From positions 8,220,152-8,284,151 of the forward strand of contig JASSKH010000031.1 of assembly GCA_031763025.1 (NCBI GenBank): a DNA stretch of 64,000 bases. The letters run 5' to 3'. A program made the translations under genes and the position numbers. A model generated the notes under the pieces. It did no database searches, had not been told where the DNA came from, and saw nothing but the letters and a program-made list of their open reading frames with translations. Source of the DNA: Macrocystis pyrifera. Lineage: Eukaryota; Sar; Phaeophyceae; Laminariales; Laminariaceae. This document shows, piece by piece, positions 19,509-31,382 of this stretch; within the stretch, counting starts at the first letter, position 1, and every line of letters begins with the position of its first letter.

Positions 19509-22138
19509 CGCAACCTCACGTGCAGTTGTCTTGTGGATTCTTGGGAGATATCGTTTGTGGAGTAGTGCTCACGAACCAAGTCATGGTCAGACACCTAAAT
19601 GCAGAACCCCAACAGCCAGTGTCCCGGTATATCGTCGAGATAGCAGTGTGGATTGTGTTTTGTTACTTCGTGTGAATGTGCCCCACGCAAAATGATAGCA
19701 TTTTATTCGTGGTAATTTGCTATAGAGTTTGAGACGTACAAGTGGGAAGAATGCGTTCAACTAGTAGTTTTGCAAGGGTGCGCATATACCAAGAGTATAC
19801 ACTTGTGCGTTATTATTGGGTTATTTGACTACAGTAGCCGCGCACAGTGCTCGTATACTTCAAAGTATGCATGTGTGTGGTTATTCAATCAAGTAATGAA
19901 CGTTTTCTTAATCGTTTTACTTGGAAGACACACGGTGTTCTTTCCATCAGTCTCTTTGTGCGAGACACTAGGGATTCCTGGATACATGGATAATGTATTC
20001 TCTAGTGTCGGAATCGTTCCGTTGGATTTTACCGAGGAGAGGCAACCGTGCGCGTGAGTTGCGCAATCCAAAGTCATATATCTTCGGGCACATTATGAGT
20101 CCCCGCTTGTTTTACTGCATTTTCGTGAGTGCTCTGTCTGCAGTCAATCGCCAATGACCGTCCGAATGTCTCTTATACAGACCGTTAACTGTATAGATAG
20201 TTATGTACTATCAGCTCGTTTTAAGTCGATTCCAGTGTTTTCACTGAATCGCAAACATGTACTTGCTCAAAGAGTCGATGATGCCTTTTTCGACCGAGGA
20301 GACATGTTGTCGTCGTATCGTTCACCATGCACCTGCAGTCCGTTATACTGCACCATTGTTGTCACAACCACACCGTTGTCAAGACATGCAGATTATTATT
20401 TTTTGTTATTTCTTTTAAATCGTTTTTTAAAAAGTGGTTGATCAACCTAAACGATCGTATCGTTTGTTGCGCACTCTGCATGCGAATCCCTCTGACAAAA
20501 TTGCCATTCAGCACATTTAATTCTCTTCAGTTTGTGTGTACCAAAGCTTGCAAGCAATCGTTCCATATACACACTGTGTTACGTCGAGAAAAGCTGGAAT
20601 TCCGTCAAAGGCACATATCATTGTTCGGTATGAATGGTTTCGTATACCATTAAAAAAAGCACCATACCATCGTTAGGTATGGATTGTTTGGGATACCATT
20701 GTTAGTGATGCTAGATGAATATATACATGGTTTTTTGTATACCATCAATCATTCAAAATGTATGGTTTCGTTTACCATTGTATAGATGGTTCCGTATATA
20801 CCATCGTTATGTTTTCATGGTTTCGTACACCATACAACATACATCCATAAAATAGAATGATTGAGTTCGCATATCATCACTACGTACACATGGTTCCGAA
20901 TACCATAACACACATGAATGGTTTCGTATACCATATCTTGAATGGTTTTGTATATCATTACCTATACATGGTTCCGTACACCATAGTATACACGATTTTG
21001 TATACCATTTTAAGTTTACATGGTTTCGTATACCATATCTTGAATGGTTTTGTATATCATTACCTATACATGGTTCCGTACACCATAGTATACACGGTTT
21101 TGTATACCATTTTAAGTATACATGGTACCGTACACCGTCGTGTACGTGGTTTTGTATACCATCATTAAGTATACATGGTTCCGTGCACCATAGTGCACAT
21201 GGTTTTGTATACCATCGAAGTATACATGGTTCCGTACACCATAGTATACATAGTTTTGTATACCATCGTAAGTATACATGATTCCGTACATCATAGTGCA
21301 CATGGTTTTGTATACCATCATTTGTTATACATGGTTTCGCATGCCATTGTATTATTCATGGTTTTGTATACCATAACTCACTCGTTATACGTGGTTTCGT
21401 ATACCATCGTATGCCTGATACGTTTCACGTAGTTTCGTATGCCATCGTTCGTTATTAGAGGTTTAATTTTCGTTGTATATGTTAATCCTGAACCATGCAA
21501 GCGTGCATGCGAAGGACATAAACATATCCCACTAGTAGCTGATATTTCGTAGTACATGACTCACACACTAGTAAGTCAAATCATGATCATACAAGCCCGT
21601 GGTTTTTACTACGCAAGGGGTGACATGACTAGATGAACAAGTGCAAAGCTTATACATCAACTACTGCTGTACAATGCCTTGAATGGTAGAAAACCACAAA
21701 CCTGTCACTCTTCTTAAATGTTCAAAAGCGGTACTGGGTTCTCCAGTATTACGCGTTCAAACATTGGGGGGCGATGTGGGTTCCAGGTTCTCGACCAGAC
21801 CGACGCATGGGTAATGTCCCGCGGAGGTCCCACCATTCGCCGAGGTCGTGGATATCCGTATATCCTATTGTACGACTGTGGTCATCCATATTCGACTATT
21901 TGTTGTCGTCAGCAGAGATGTCGTCAGCAGTGACATTGTTCCGTGACAAGTAGTCACTTCGGATAGGAATGCAAGGCCCGTGCCTCGCACACTCTCTTTT
22001 CCTCTCCCATCATCGTTGACGGTTGTTCGTGAGATCGTCCGTACCGATCCTACACCAAAACCTGGCGTGTCCTACACGCTACACCCTCTAAGAAAGGGAA
22101 GTGCCACAGATGTCGAGTCGAACCTGGGGGTCCTCCCC
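19509..22138 (+). repeat. 2.6-kb dispersed repeat P, plus-strand copy
   Basis: Collinear with the reverse complement of 58314-60679, from CGCAACCTCACGTGCAGTTG to CCTGGGGGTCCTCCC. It holds the hairpin array at 20630-21450 and an imperfect palindrome at about 19965-20010 with arms GACACTAG and CTAGTGTC. Short reading frames occur but are not shared cleanly between the copies, so I call none. This copy has about 105 bp more than the partner near 21732-21835. It starts about 360 bp after the gypsy integrase stop. An unusually long LTR is possible, but I see no TG...CA ends. Confidence 0.82.
20630..21450 (+). repeat. array of about 27 short hairpin units within repeat P
   Basis: The recurring 17-mer is close to ATGGTTTCGTATACCAT, with arms ATGGT and ACCAT and a 7-base loop. 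The spacers often contain the palindrome GTATAC. Spacing is about 30-40 bp. The partner array is at 58895-59575. Confidence 0.9.
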
Positions 22139-24923
22139 ACATTGACAGTCATTAATTTAAACGTAGAGACAAACATTTCATTACAAATACACACACGTTT
22201 TTCATGATGCCCTCAATCGAATGTAGCCTTTCGATGATAATAGTGATGATAGAGTTCTACTGCTGTTACCTCGAGTCAGCTGCTGTTGCCGCTTGATCCG
22301 TGAGTACTTGTTCGACAGTCATTAGAATTATTCGTGACAATCAGATGCAGATACCTTGTTTGTCGTACGGTCATATATGTGAAGGTGTTAACTACTGAGC
22401 TGCAAGGGTAAAATATCGATCGATTGCCCAGCCCAGGGTAATCCGGCCGCACTTTCATGGTCTTACCTCCTATGGGCAATTAAACTCATTCGGCGCGAAG
22501 CGCCTAAAAACAAATTGGGAGCGAAGCGGCCAAATAAAACACAGCGGTGTGTACAGGCTCCCATTTCTTTTACGAGTGTGTCTGCCTGTAGTAGTCGTGT
22601 TTTTGCATTACCGATTGCGAGAGCTGTACGTTACCGATTTCCACAACCCTAGTATCTGCAGGAGCGTGCTATCTTGAGCTAACGTGTGGGACTTGTCTCG
22701 TTGCAAGCCATTCCGAGTTGCGCTCGCATTTGCCGCGGTACTGGTGTGTTTTTTGAGTGCAGCAGTATTTTGTATTGTTTCCGTTTTTTTCTTACGAGCG
22801 CACAAGGCCTACATACCGCATTTGCAGCCTTGCCTCGTGTACCTCTACATTACTGCTGCAGTACTTGCTTTGGGGACCATTTGTAGTCGCACCCAAAAGA
22901 GATACTGTACACTCTCTCTTTCTTAGTTCGCTCTGTCTGTATAGATAGGTCTTCTTCCCTCTCTTCGAATTTTGAATTCGTCGATGTTTGATATGACAAC
23001 ATCCCGAGCACTCACCGTGAGTGAGCAGCTTTCCCGACCGAGTGAAGTGAAGAAGTACAAACGAGTACGTGCAGGTAGAAGGCTATGTAAAGTGGAAACA
23101 CAACGATGTGCCAATCGCATAGTCTCTTGTACGTGGTACATATTGGCAATAACGAGCAAATTCTTTGTCCCATAATGTGGTATCATGTTTTGACATTGTT
23201 AGTGGTTTGCCCCTCGACAGTAGCAGTCGGGAATCCTATTTAGTTGAACCGCGTAGAAGCAGTCTTCGTTGATCACTGCTCCGTCAGCCCCCCGAAGCAT
23301 ATAAACAAAGAAATGCTCTTCACATATAACTCAAGCGCACCCCACTATTTGATGCTGTGCACCGACCGAAAGTGTCGGGTGTAGTTGCATGGAGAGTATA
23401 CCTACAACTCGTGCGAAACAATCAAGGCACGTGAAAACGTTGATTGGCAAAATGCGCAACGCAAGAAATCACCATCATCATCTCGTTCTCAAAGGTGTAA
23501 TAAGGTCGGCTAAAACCTATGATATCTACTTGAAACATATGAAGTCAATGTACACGCTGCACGAGTCGTACATCATATAGTCTGGTCTGAGTAATACGCT
23601 CCAAATTGTCTGCACTTGACACACATTGCTATTGCTTGTACGACCGGCCAGAATTGAAGCCTGCCCGATGTATTTCGTCTCAGGCGCATCTAACTCGCAC
23701 CGCCAACTGAATTAACAAATGGCTTTTTTCTCCGTCGACTGTTCTAAGTCTCGGCAACGCTCGTCTGGTACACAGCGGTTAATGTGCCCTCCCACCTTGT
23801 GATCCAAACAACTGATTATGGTGTTATTTTTATGCCCTCCACTGCCATGTAATACCCAGTTGATACGACGTTCGGGCAAACGTGCGAAAACACCGATCTA
23901 TTGACGCCTGCACAGCAATACTCTGGTGCCCCCTCGTCTCGAACAGCTTGATGTTCTGCGCACTATCTGTTTTTTAACAGAAGGTCCTCGTCGGTTTACT
24001 CTGCACGCGTGGCGCCTGCAGGACCTCCGCTATCCACAGGAGCGCGCAGCTTGTCCTGATAGGCTCATATTTCTCTCGAACGGGCCTTAGCGCTTCCCTG
24101 CCGATGCCTGCGTCCGCACCCCACGGGTGGTGCGGGATGTGGGCGCACGTGTCATGCCAGCCCAAAAGCAGTAAATACATTACCAGAACGATATAGGGCC
24201 TCGATCGAGCACCCAGGACTGAAAAAAACGGGATAAGTTTTGTTCGATGTTTTAACAGTACGCCTCGAGGTGGCCAGCCTTGTTGCCCAAAATCGAAACA
24301 ACGACAATATTGTTCCGCTTCCATATCCGCGACGACATCGTACACTTCAACGATGGATTAGGAAAGTGTACAGCGCTTCGTCGATACGACGAGCGTCATT
24401 AAAGTGGTGCTGGACTTGGAGGGGTGGCCCGTATGTTTTACCAGGGTGGAAGGCGACCCGAACAAATCCGAAGCGAAACAGCCCTGCTCGAGGGGTATGC
24501 ATCAAGCTCCAGGACTGCGTAGTAGCGCTGATTGTATCGTGACATAATTCCTCAATGCCTCCCGCACGTTTGCCATCCAATACCTCCCGCGCGTTTGGCA
24601 TCCCGCCACGATAACTGGACTGGGCCCCAACGTCAGCGTAATTTGTTGTGGAAATCCAGTTTGGATGCTTCGCGTTGCCCAACAAAACGAAGACGATTAT
24701 TTCACACGGGCGAGTACAACCTATGAAGGCAAAAATTGCGTTTCAATGTCGGAACAAAAACACTGATTACGGCAGTGGCACCGTATCCAACACTCGATCA
24801 AACTATTCCTGCATGGCCCCGTGTACCAGCTGCTCATACCCCCCCCCTGAAAGTAATCCTCCGTCCCTGCATGATAGGGATGCGAGGGTCTATGGTCGTA
24901 CGACTACGACCATTCATGACATC
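22139..24923. other. no recognisable gene; one GC hairpin motif
   Basis: About 2.8 kb of mid-GC sequence. GGCGCGAAGCGCC, a 5-bp stem with a GAA loop, lies near 22494 and is followed by GAGCGAAGCGGCC, echoing the hairpin at 15770. Open frames here are short and show no motif I know. Confidence 0.5.
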
Positions 24924-24925
24924 TA

Positions 24926-25030
24926 TTACGGGGGACCATATCAAATAGGACCTACGGTACACACAAAACCTATATATTTGGCTTGTTTTACTAACAATAT
25001 TTTGGACCTAATTACTTCGGTCCCCCGTAA
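24926..25030. mobile_element. 105-bp MITE copy B, TA target duplication
   Basis: Termini TTACGGGGGACC and GGTCCCCCGTAA are perfect inverted repeats. They are flanked by TA at 24924-24925 and 25031-25032. Same length and ends as copy A; subterminal AGGACC and AGGTCC words are also shared. Better preserved than copy A, hence perhaps younger. Confidence 0.88.
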
Positions 25031-25032
25031 TA

Positions 25033-26880
25033 GTACACCCCCCCACTCCCTACGGCAGCAATAACATAACGTGGTGATCAACAGTTGACAATATAATCTC
25101 CCAGCATGCGAGCAGATGCATATACACGCCTCTGCACCATTTGTACTGCAAGCACGTTGATACATTAGAAAGCCAGCGGCAGAATACTTCCTTGCTTGGA
25201 TATTATATTGGCAGGCCATCCGAATCAGTCAGTCTGTCAGCCAGCCCTGCCGTGCAGCCTTCCTCACCTCTTTCCTCAGCAAAGGTTGCTGGGTCTTTGA
25301 GCAGATTGACCCACCAAATGGGCCGCAGATGATATGATAGCTCAGAAGAAGGTCTCATCATGCTCATGTTAACGGGATCATCCTGATGGAGGTGGCAACG
25401 AACAAGAACAGGACAAAACAGCGGTGACAACGTGACATGTTGTGCTGAACAATGAAACTTACTTGAGGGGAAACCCAGTCAAAATCCTTGCCACGTTGCG
25501 GCAGTGGATTCACTCGGCAACACGGCACTCGACGCGAACTTAATTGGGATCAAGTCTCGCACCCAACTTGAATTTCACGTATACCGATGAAGCTAACCTT
25601 CGGTGCGTATGAATGAAGCGATGCCACTCCCACTCGTTTTCAGGTCTACATGGTCTTGACTCCTGACCTTGTGGCGGAAAGCTTACTCCACTGCCTCGAC
25701 TTCCTCGGCGCTTTCTTAATACAAACGCGTCTCCCAACCCTTGAAAACCAATGCAGACCACGGTTGCTGCCTTGTGGAATATTAGGTAAAGTGAAGAGAG
25801 AGCTCGTGGGGTGCAGGCGATAGCCATCTACTGGAGGGATTGCTGCGAAGGTTGCGACCGGCACACGGCAGCCGTACAAGTTGTGACGCACCAAACAGGT
25901 GCCTCCCTCGTAGGCAAAGCATTCTCTTTCAGCAGTCAGTACCTGGTATAACTGCAGTGCAGTACCTCTCCTGTGCACACTGGCATAAGTATATACGTGA
26001 AGTCAGTGCGGGAGGCGCGAAAAACCCAAGCAACTGCTGCTGTTTGTGGTAGACGGTACGAGCACAGATGCCCTTGTGAAGCCCGTACGGCACAGACAGT
26101 CTTAAAGATATGCCGGAGGGACTCTTGTGGTACTCGGACAGCAGCTACGCACGAGTATACAACAGCAGTAGGACGTACGGTACAGCTGTAGGTTTGTCTT
26201 GGTGCAGTACTTTTCAGGTACCAGGTATAAAACTAATGTACCAGCAGGCGACACTCGTTGGTGGTAGATTACTCGTATCGCCAGGGAGCAAACAAGCAGT
26301 ATTTGACACAACACGACAACATACAGGCTCACCTGCTACATCCGAGTCCCCCCTCTGCCGTGCAGGCCTACTTGCAGCGAGTCTGGAAGCGCTCCCTGGT
26401 GACTACCTGGTATAGGTTTACGTCCCGCCATGCCGAGGTTTTGTATCCCCACCAAACCACCAGCTGAATACCCACATTGCGAAGAAGTACCTCCACCACC
26501 GGCAGCTTGCCCAGCGCCTCTTCGCCTTTGAGTTGCTGCAAGCGTGTGAGTTTGTGTCGAACCTGCGCCTTGTTGCGGGCTCACATGCCGAGGATGCTGG
26601 GGCAGCATGCAGCATGCCAACCCAATCGCGCCGAGCAAACTGATCTCGCCGCGCGTATAGTGCTGCTGATTGACCAAACCTTATGGGAGCCTTATGGGAG
26701 CACCCAATCAGGATGCTTTGGTACTTAGCAATAAAATACTACTCTGGGCGTTTACGTAAGGACTATTTAAACATCAAACATTACACAAATCGGTTCTTAT
26801 TCTTGCGAACAGAACCTTATGGGCGATCAGGTATGACCATGAGGGTGCGGCCGTCAATTAATTTATAGAACGTTGTTGTT
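25033..26880. other. no recognisable gene or repeat
   Basis: Frames of up to about 110 codons occur on both strands but overlap one another and show no family motif. I find nothing I can support. Confidence 0.5.
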
Positions 26881-26984
26881 ACAGTGCGTGAGTGCACACG
26901 GCTGTACTGCCATAAAAGGTATACATGATTGTTTTTTGTTACTTAGACAAAAGACATCGCAAAAGACTGCTGTTGGTCCTACAA

Positions 26985-27740
26985 TAACCCCACGAAAAAT
27001 CTACCAATTGGAATTGCCCGGACAGTTGATTCCTATAATAACATATTTTGCAGTTACAATTGCAAATCAACATCATTCAGAGGGTTGGTATTAATAGGAT
27101 TTGCCCGGACAAACTGTTCAAAAGGCTGTCAATTAATTGGAATTGTCTGTGGCAACTGGTTTGCACAGCATACTCTAATGCTCTATTACTTCTATATAAT
27201 TTAATCGAGGACCTGCCCACAATAGACTACTGTTTTCACTATGGATATTTCGGGTATCTATTCAATGGAATTGGTCGAGCAATTTTGATCTCGTAATGCG
27301 TCCAACAAATATGATGTTCCGGGCAGCAGATTATTCGTCTGTCCTTCCAATAGGAATTGTGCAGACAATGGGTTTCTGCCCTGATCTACCCATAGAAATT
27401 GTTCGAACAACAGGTTATTGGTCTGTTATTCCAATAGGAATTGTGCAGGCAAAAGGTTTCTGCCCTGATATTCCAATAGAACTCTTTCGGGTAACGGCTT
27501 ATTGGTCTGTTATTTCTATTCCAGTAGAAATTGTGCAGGCAGCGGGTTTTTGCAATGGTCTGCCAATAGAAATTGTTCAGGTTGGTATGTTATCCCAAAA
27601 GGAATTGTGCAGGCAGTAGGTTTCTGCCGTGATCTACCTATATAAACTGTTCGGGCAATACATTAGTGGTCTGTTCTTCTATTAATAGTAGGAATCGTGC
27701 AGACAACAGGGTTTCCGCTTTACCCAACTCGTACCAATCG
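26985..27740 (+). repeat. 42-bp minisatellite family, locus 1
   Basis: Degenerate units such as ATTCCAATAGGAATTGTGCA followed by GGCAAAAGGTTTCTGCCCTGAT, 42 bp in all. Because 42 is divisible by three, the plus strand stays open as a 14-residue repeat (IPIGIVQAKGFCPD type) over 27296-27619. I regard that frame as a by-product, not a gene. Confidence 0.75.
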
Positions 27741-27880
27741 CAAGCAATGCATATATTTGGTATATTTGGTTTGATCAATCATCAAGTGTTATTGTCCAAC
27801 CAAGAGGTTCCTGCTCCACAGTAGACTTAGTTTTCCGCTTTATCCAACCAAACCAATATAAATATGTATATATATAAGCA

Positions 27881-28173
27881 TTCAATAGGTTCCTGCTCCC
27901 CAGCAGACTAATTTGTTTTTTTACAACAGATACTCTGATGGATGCTTTCAATAGGAACTGTTCGGCCAATACGTACAGTAGGAGTACCTGGTAAATTTCT
28001 GCTGTGATTACAACTAACCAATTATTATTATGCTTGCCTTTCGACAATATAGCGTAGATGCCGTTCCGATATAACCCAAACATCTTTGCGTAAATCAGCA
28101 ATTGTGTTCTTAGGAAAAAATGTTGTGTTTTACCTACAGAAATTGTGCAGACGAAACTGTTTTTTGTTTGACA
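27881..28173 (+). repeat. 290-bp direct repeat R, copy 1
   Basis: Matches 32950-33241 in the same orientation. Shared blocks include AGGTTCCTGCTCCCCAGCAG, GGAACTGTTCGGCCAATACG and ATTGTGCAGACGAAAC. The two copies flank the gypsy fragment. They are non-coding and contain units reminiscent of the 42-bp family. Confidence 0.8.
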
Positions 28174-28174
28174 C

Positions 28175-28191
28175 GTGTTAAGATATTGTCT
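28175..28191 (+). repeat. 17-bp direct repeat bordering the gypsy fragment
   Basis: GTGTTAAGATATTGTCT occurs here and again exactly at 32613-32629, one copy at each edge of the gypsy-derived segment. Confidence 0.75.
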
Positions 28192-29461
28192 CGATTCCGA
28201 AAGGCACTGGACACCGTTGGACCTGGAAGCTAACAGCATTGTCTGGGCCATCAAATGACTCCGAGGTTACCTGTGGGGCACGAAGTTTCGAATATTTTCG
28301 GACAACAAAGCACTTGAGAGTATCGCCAAAGTAGGGGACCACAACGCGCGAGTCCAGCGGTGGCTCGAGTTCCTCACCGCGTTCGACTACACCCTCGAGC
28401 ACCGCAAGGGCAACGCCAACGGAAATGCGGACTTTCTCTCCCGCTTGCCAGAGCCCGCCACAGAACACGACCGCAGTGGGTCTAACTGCCTCAACCCCGT
28501 CGAGGACGGTGGTATCTTCCTCATCCGGGCCTGCGGGCTTCGCACTCGCTCTTCGCCGACCTCTGGTGTCGGTTTGGGTGGGCTGGTGTCCCGCAGTGAA
28601 AGTGCCGTCTTGGGTGGGCTACCTCTCGCCCCTTCGGATTTTCGCGATTTTCGCACACACGGGCCACGTATGAGGATTGATGACCTTTCTGCCCCTTCGG
28701 GGAGATTCGTCGCTCGTGTATCTGCCTCCGTCGCCACCGTCGACCGCCGTCCAGGATTGGGGGATTTTTCACCCCCCCGCCAACGCCGCTTTCGCTTCGG
28801 TTTTTGTCGTACCCTCCGGGGGCGACAGGGCTCTGCAGAAGCCCCCGCTGCAGAGATGATTGTCGCCCAGCGCGCTCCTCTCCCGACGAGCACTTTACAG
28901 GTCAAAGATTCCGTCGTGAGCACTGCTCCGGCGGCGTCTTCCCTCTCAGGCCAGGGCTCTGTGAACGCCCCCGCTGCAGCGATGATTGTCGCCAAGCGCG
29001 CTCCTCCCCCGACGAGCACTTTACCGGTCGACGATTCCGTCATGAGCGCTGCTCCGGCCGCGTCTTCCCTCTCAGGCCAGGGCTCTGCAAAAGCCCCCGC
29101 TGCAGCGATGATTGTCGCCCAGCGTGCTCCTCCCCCCCCGACAAGCACTTTACAGATCGAAGATTCCGTCGTGAGCACTGCTCCGGCCGCGTCTTCCCTC
29201 TCAGGCCAGGGCTCTGCAAAAGCCCCCGCTGCAGCGATGATTGTCGCCCAGCGCGCTCCTCCCCCGACGAGCACTTTACAGGTCGAAGATTCAGGCGTGA
29301 GCACTGCTCCGCCCGCGCCTTCCCTTTCATGCCAGGGCTCTGCAGAAGCCCCCGCTGCAGCGACGATTGTCGCCCAGCGTGCTCCTCCCCCGACGAGTCA
29401 CTTTACAGGTCGAAGATTCCGCCGTGATCACTGCTCCGGCCGCGTCTACCCCATCGCCGTC
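28187..29461 (+). pseudogene. chromodomain Ty3/gypsy element: RNase H end plus repetitive linker
   Basis: The segment enters inside RNase H: ERHWTPLDLEANSIVWAIK, then TGA (28251-28253) where this motif family has Arg, then LRGYLWGTKFRIFSDNKALE and DYTLEHRKGNANGNADFLSR. CGA to TGA would be a single CpG transition. The frame continues through a Pro/Ala/Ser-rich region and five in-frame copies of a 42-residue unit (see the repeat at 28829-29461). A single extra T at 29398 then shifts the frame. RT, protease and Gag are missing upstream; the sequence simply starts at the 17-bp repeat. The domain order after this point (integrase, chromodomain) shows that the element is a chromovirus-like gypsy retrotransposon. 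GC content is clearly higher than in the flanks. Confidence 0.83.
28829..29461 (+). repeat. five 126-bp tandem units encoding a 42-residue repeat
   Basis: Units start at 28829, 28955, 29081, 29210 and 29336. Lengths are 126, 126, 129, 126 and about 126 bp. The extra 3 bp in unit 3 add one Pro and keep the frame. Each encodes a variant of GSAEAPAAAMIVAQRAPPPT followed by STLQVEDSVVSTAPAASSLS. Only the last unit carries a frame-breaking base. Confidence 0.92.
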
Positions 29462-31382
29462 TGGCAACCTGGCGCCTCCGAACGTTCTGCCGTCTTCGGG
29501 CCGCATCTCATCGCGGACGCGCCGACGAACAGCCGCTGCCGCTGCTGCCGCTGCTGTTGATTATGGCTTCGGGCCCGGCGGGATCCCTAGACCATCAGCC
29601 CGGCGAGCTATAACCCCGCTGCGAGCCCCACGGCCGCGACCGCCCGCTCCCGTCGTTTTGGCCCCGACTCCTGCCGCCTCGTCCGTCCCGACGGTACCCA
29701 TCCCGTCCGGCCGCGACCGCCCCGAGCCCGTGGGAACTCCTCTTTTACGACTTCCGTCGCCAACTGACGCACCTCCCGTCACCTTGACCGACTTGAACGC
29801 CGTCGGCGCAGCTGCCAAGTTTCAGTTCGCTGATTCCGCAGCGCGCTATTCACACGCCGACTGGGCTCGGGAACAACAGGCTGAGCCCGCGTGCAATGCC
29901 GCCATGCGCTACATAGCCCTTGGTTGACCGGAAGTTTAGCCAGACGACTTTTTATCAGGTTTCCCTTCCCACCAGCGCCCTCCCTTTTCGGAAGTTCAAG
30001 AGCTGGCCACCAAAGGCCGCTTGTACACCACTGACGCGGGCATTGTTCTACTTGTCCGACAGCCGTCTCCCCCCCCCTGCGTTGGATACGCCACTCCCGG
30101 TGGGTCGTACGGCCTTCTTATTGAACGACGAGCCTATTCGCATTTATGTTCCGCTGCTCATGCCCCCCTGGGTCACGCAGGCTTGCCATTCTACGGCTTC
30201 CTGCCACCTAGGAACCGCGCGCACCCTACGTATGCTCGAACGTTTCTACTGGTGGATCGGCATGAGCATCTGCACCCGGTGGTGCCTATGCAACTGCTTA
30301 AAGTGCCAGACACGGAAAACGTCGCGGCAGACGGTCCGGTGGCCCTCCATCACGTTGCCCTTGCCAGAAAGGCCCGGCATCGCTGTCAGCATCGACTATT
30401 TCGGCCCCCTCCCCCGGTGACGCCTCGAGGTAATACCTACATCTTGCTTTTCACTGATCGTTTCAGCCACCGAGCTGACATGTACGCCGTCACAGCGGCC
30501 GAGTTCACCGCTGAGGGCACGGCTAACATTCTCATCAACCGGTATACCCCCCTTCGGGGGTGCCCGCGCAGCATCCTCTCGGACAACGGCCTCCAGGTCT
30601 GCTCCAAGCTTTCGCACGCCGTATATCGGCTTCTCGGGGTTCGAAAAATTGCCACCAGCTCCTACCACCCAAACGGCAACGGTGGGGTGGAAGGTGTAAA
30701 CCACACGGTGGCCCAGATGGGGCAATGGTCGTCAACGAGCTACGAAACAACTGGGATGAACAGCTCCCTCACGTCGAATTTGCGTACAACAATTCCGTCA
30801 GTGCCGCCACGGGTCTGGCTCCCAACGAGGGACATATGGGTCGGCTCCCACGCCTCCCACTCACGATTTTCGAACGTGCTGGAGTCGCCGGCCACCAGAG
30901 CTTGGCCCGCGACCACCTCGCCTACTGCGACTTGGCGACGGACGGCCAGCAGCGCGCGCACGAAATCGTTCGAGAACACCACGCCCTCACTGTCGCTCGC
31001 GTGAACCGCCGCAACTCCGCCTTCTCCGACGCTCTGCGTCCAGTCCCCAAATTTGACGTTGATGGTTGGGTGTGGGTGTACAATACGGCGGCCACCATCC
31101 GCCAGGGCGCGAAACCAGACACGGACGCCAAGGTCCTCAAGGCTAAACTCTCACTCAACAGGACGGGCCCCTACAAAGTTCTTGCAGTTGGCCCCTGCTC
31201 CTCAGCGGACACCCCGGATGGATCTCCTCTCGGAGCAAAGCTCCCGTATTTGGATCTTCCTTCCGATATGCCTGGCGCCGAGGCTCGCCGGCGCGTATCT
31301 GTTCAACGCTGCAAGCCCTGTGCCAACCCCCACGACCGTGGTGACATGCCGAAATATTTGCCGGCGGGGTTGACGCAAATAC
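29367..31382 (+). pseudogene. chromodomain gypsy element: integrase, several frameshifts
   Basis: Reads in alternating frames. Pre-integrase text is SHADWAREQQAEPACNAAMR and KGRLYTTDAGIVLLVRQ. An H2C2 zinc region follows (HSTASCHLGTARTLRMLERF, then CLCNCLKCQ). The DDE core has first Asp in AVSIDYFGPLP, second in RSILSDNGLQVC and Glu in GNGGVEGVNHTV. Then VEFAYNNSVSAATGLAPNE and the GPY/F module LNRTGPYKVLAVGP follow. At least four frame changes occur, near 29930, 30060, 30415 and 30715, and another near 31380 before the chromodomain. All three catalytic residues are still readable. Such integrases insert the element cDNA into the genome. Confidence 0.85.

Noticed and set aside
20630-21450. 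CRISPR array
   Set aside because: The short palindromic units are regularly spaced, but spacers are similar to each other, unit length varies, there are no cas genes and the genome is eukaryotic.
22484-22530. Helitron 3' end
   Set aside because: A GC hairpin is present, but no CTRR end follows at the right distance and no Rep/helicase sequence is in the window.
23974-24685. Two adjoining minus-strand frames (123 and 112 codons) as a host gene
   Set aside because: They overlap other frames, show no motif and have no splice or start context I can defend.
27296-27619. A plus-strand repeat protein of 14-residue units
   Set aside because: The unit is 42 bp, so any stop-free frame stays open. 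Related arrays are open in other frames and on the other strand, which argues against coding.
28387-29304. A 305-codon minus-strand frame with perfect-looking repeats
   Set aside because: It is the antisense of the 126-bp repeat array; the plus strand carries RNase H directly upstream in the same frame, so the plus strand is the coding one.
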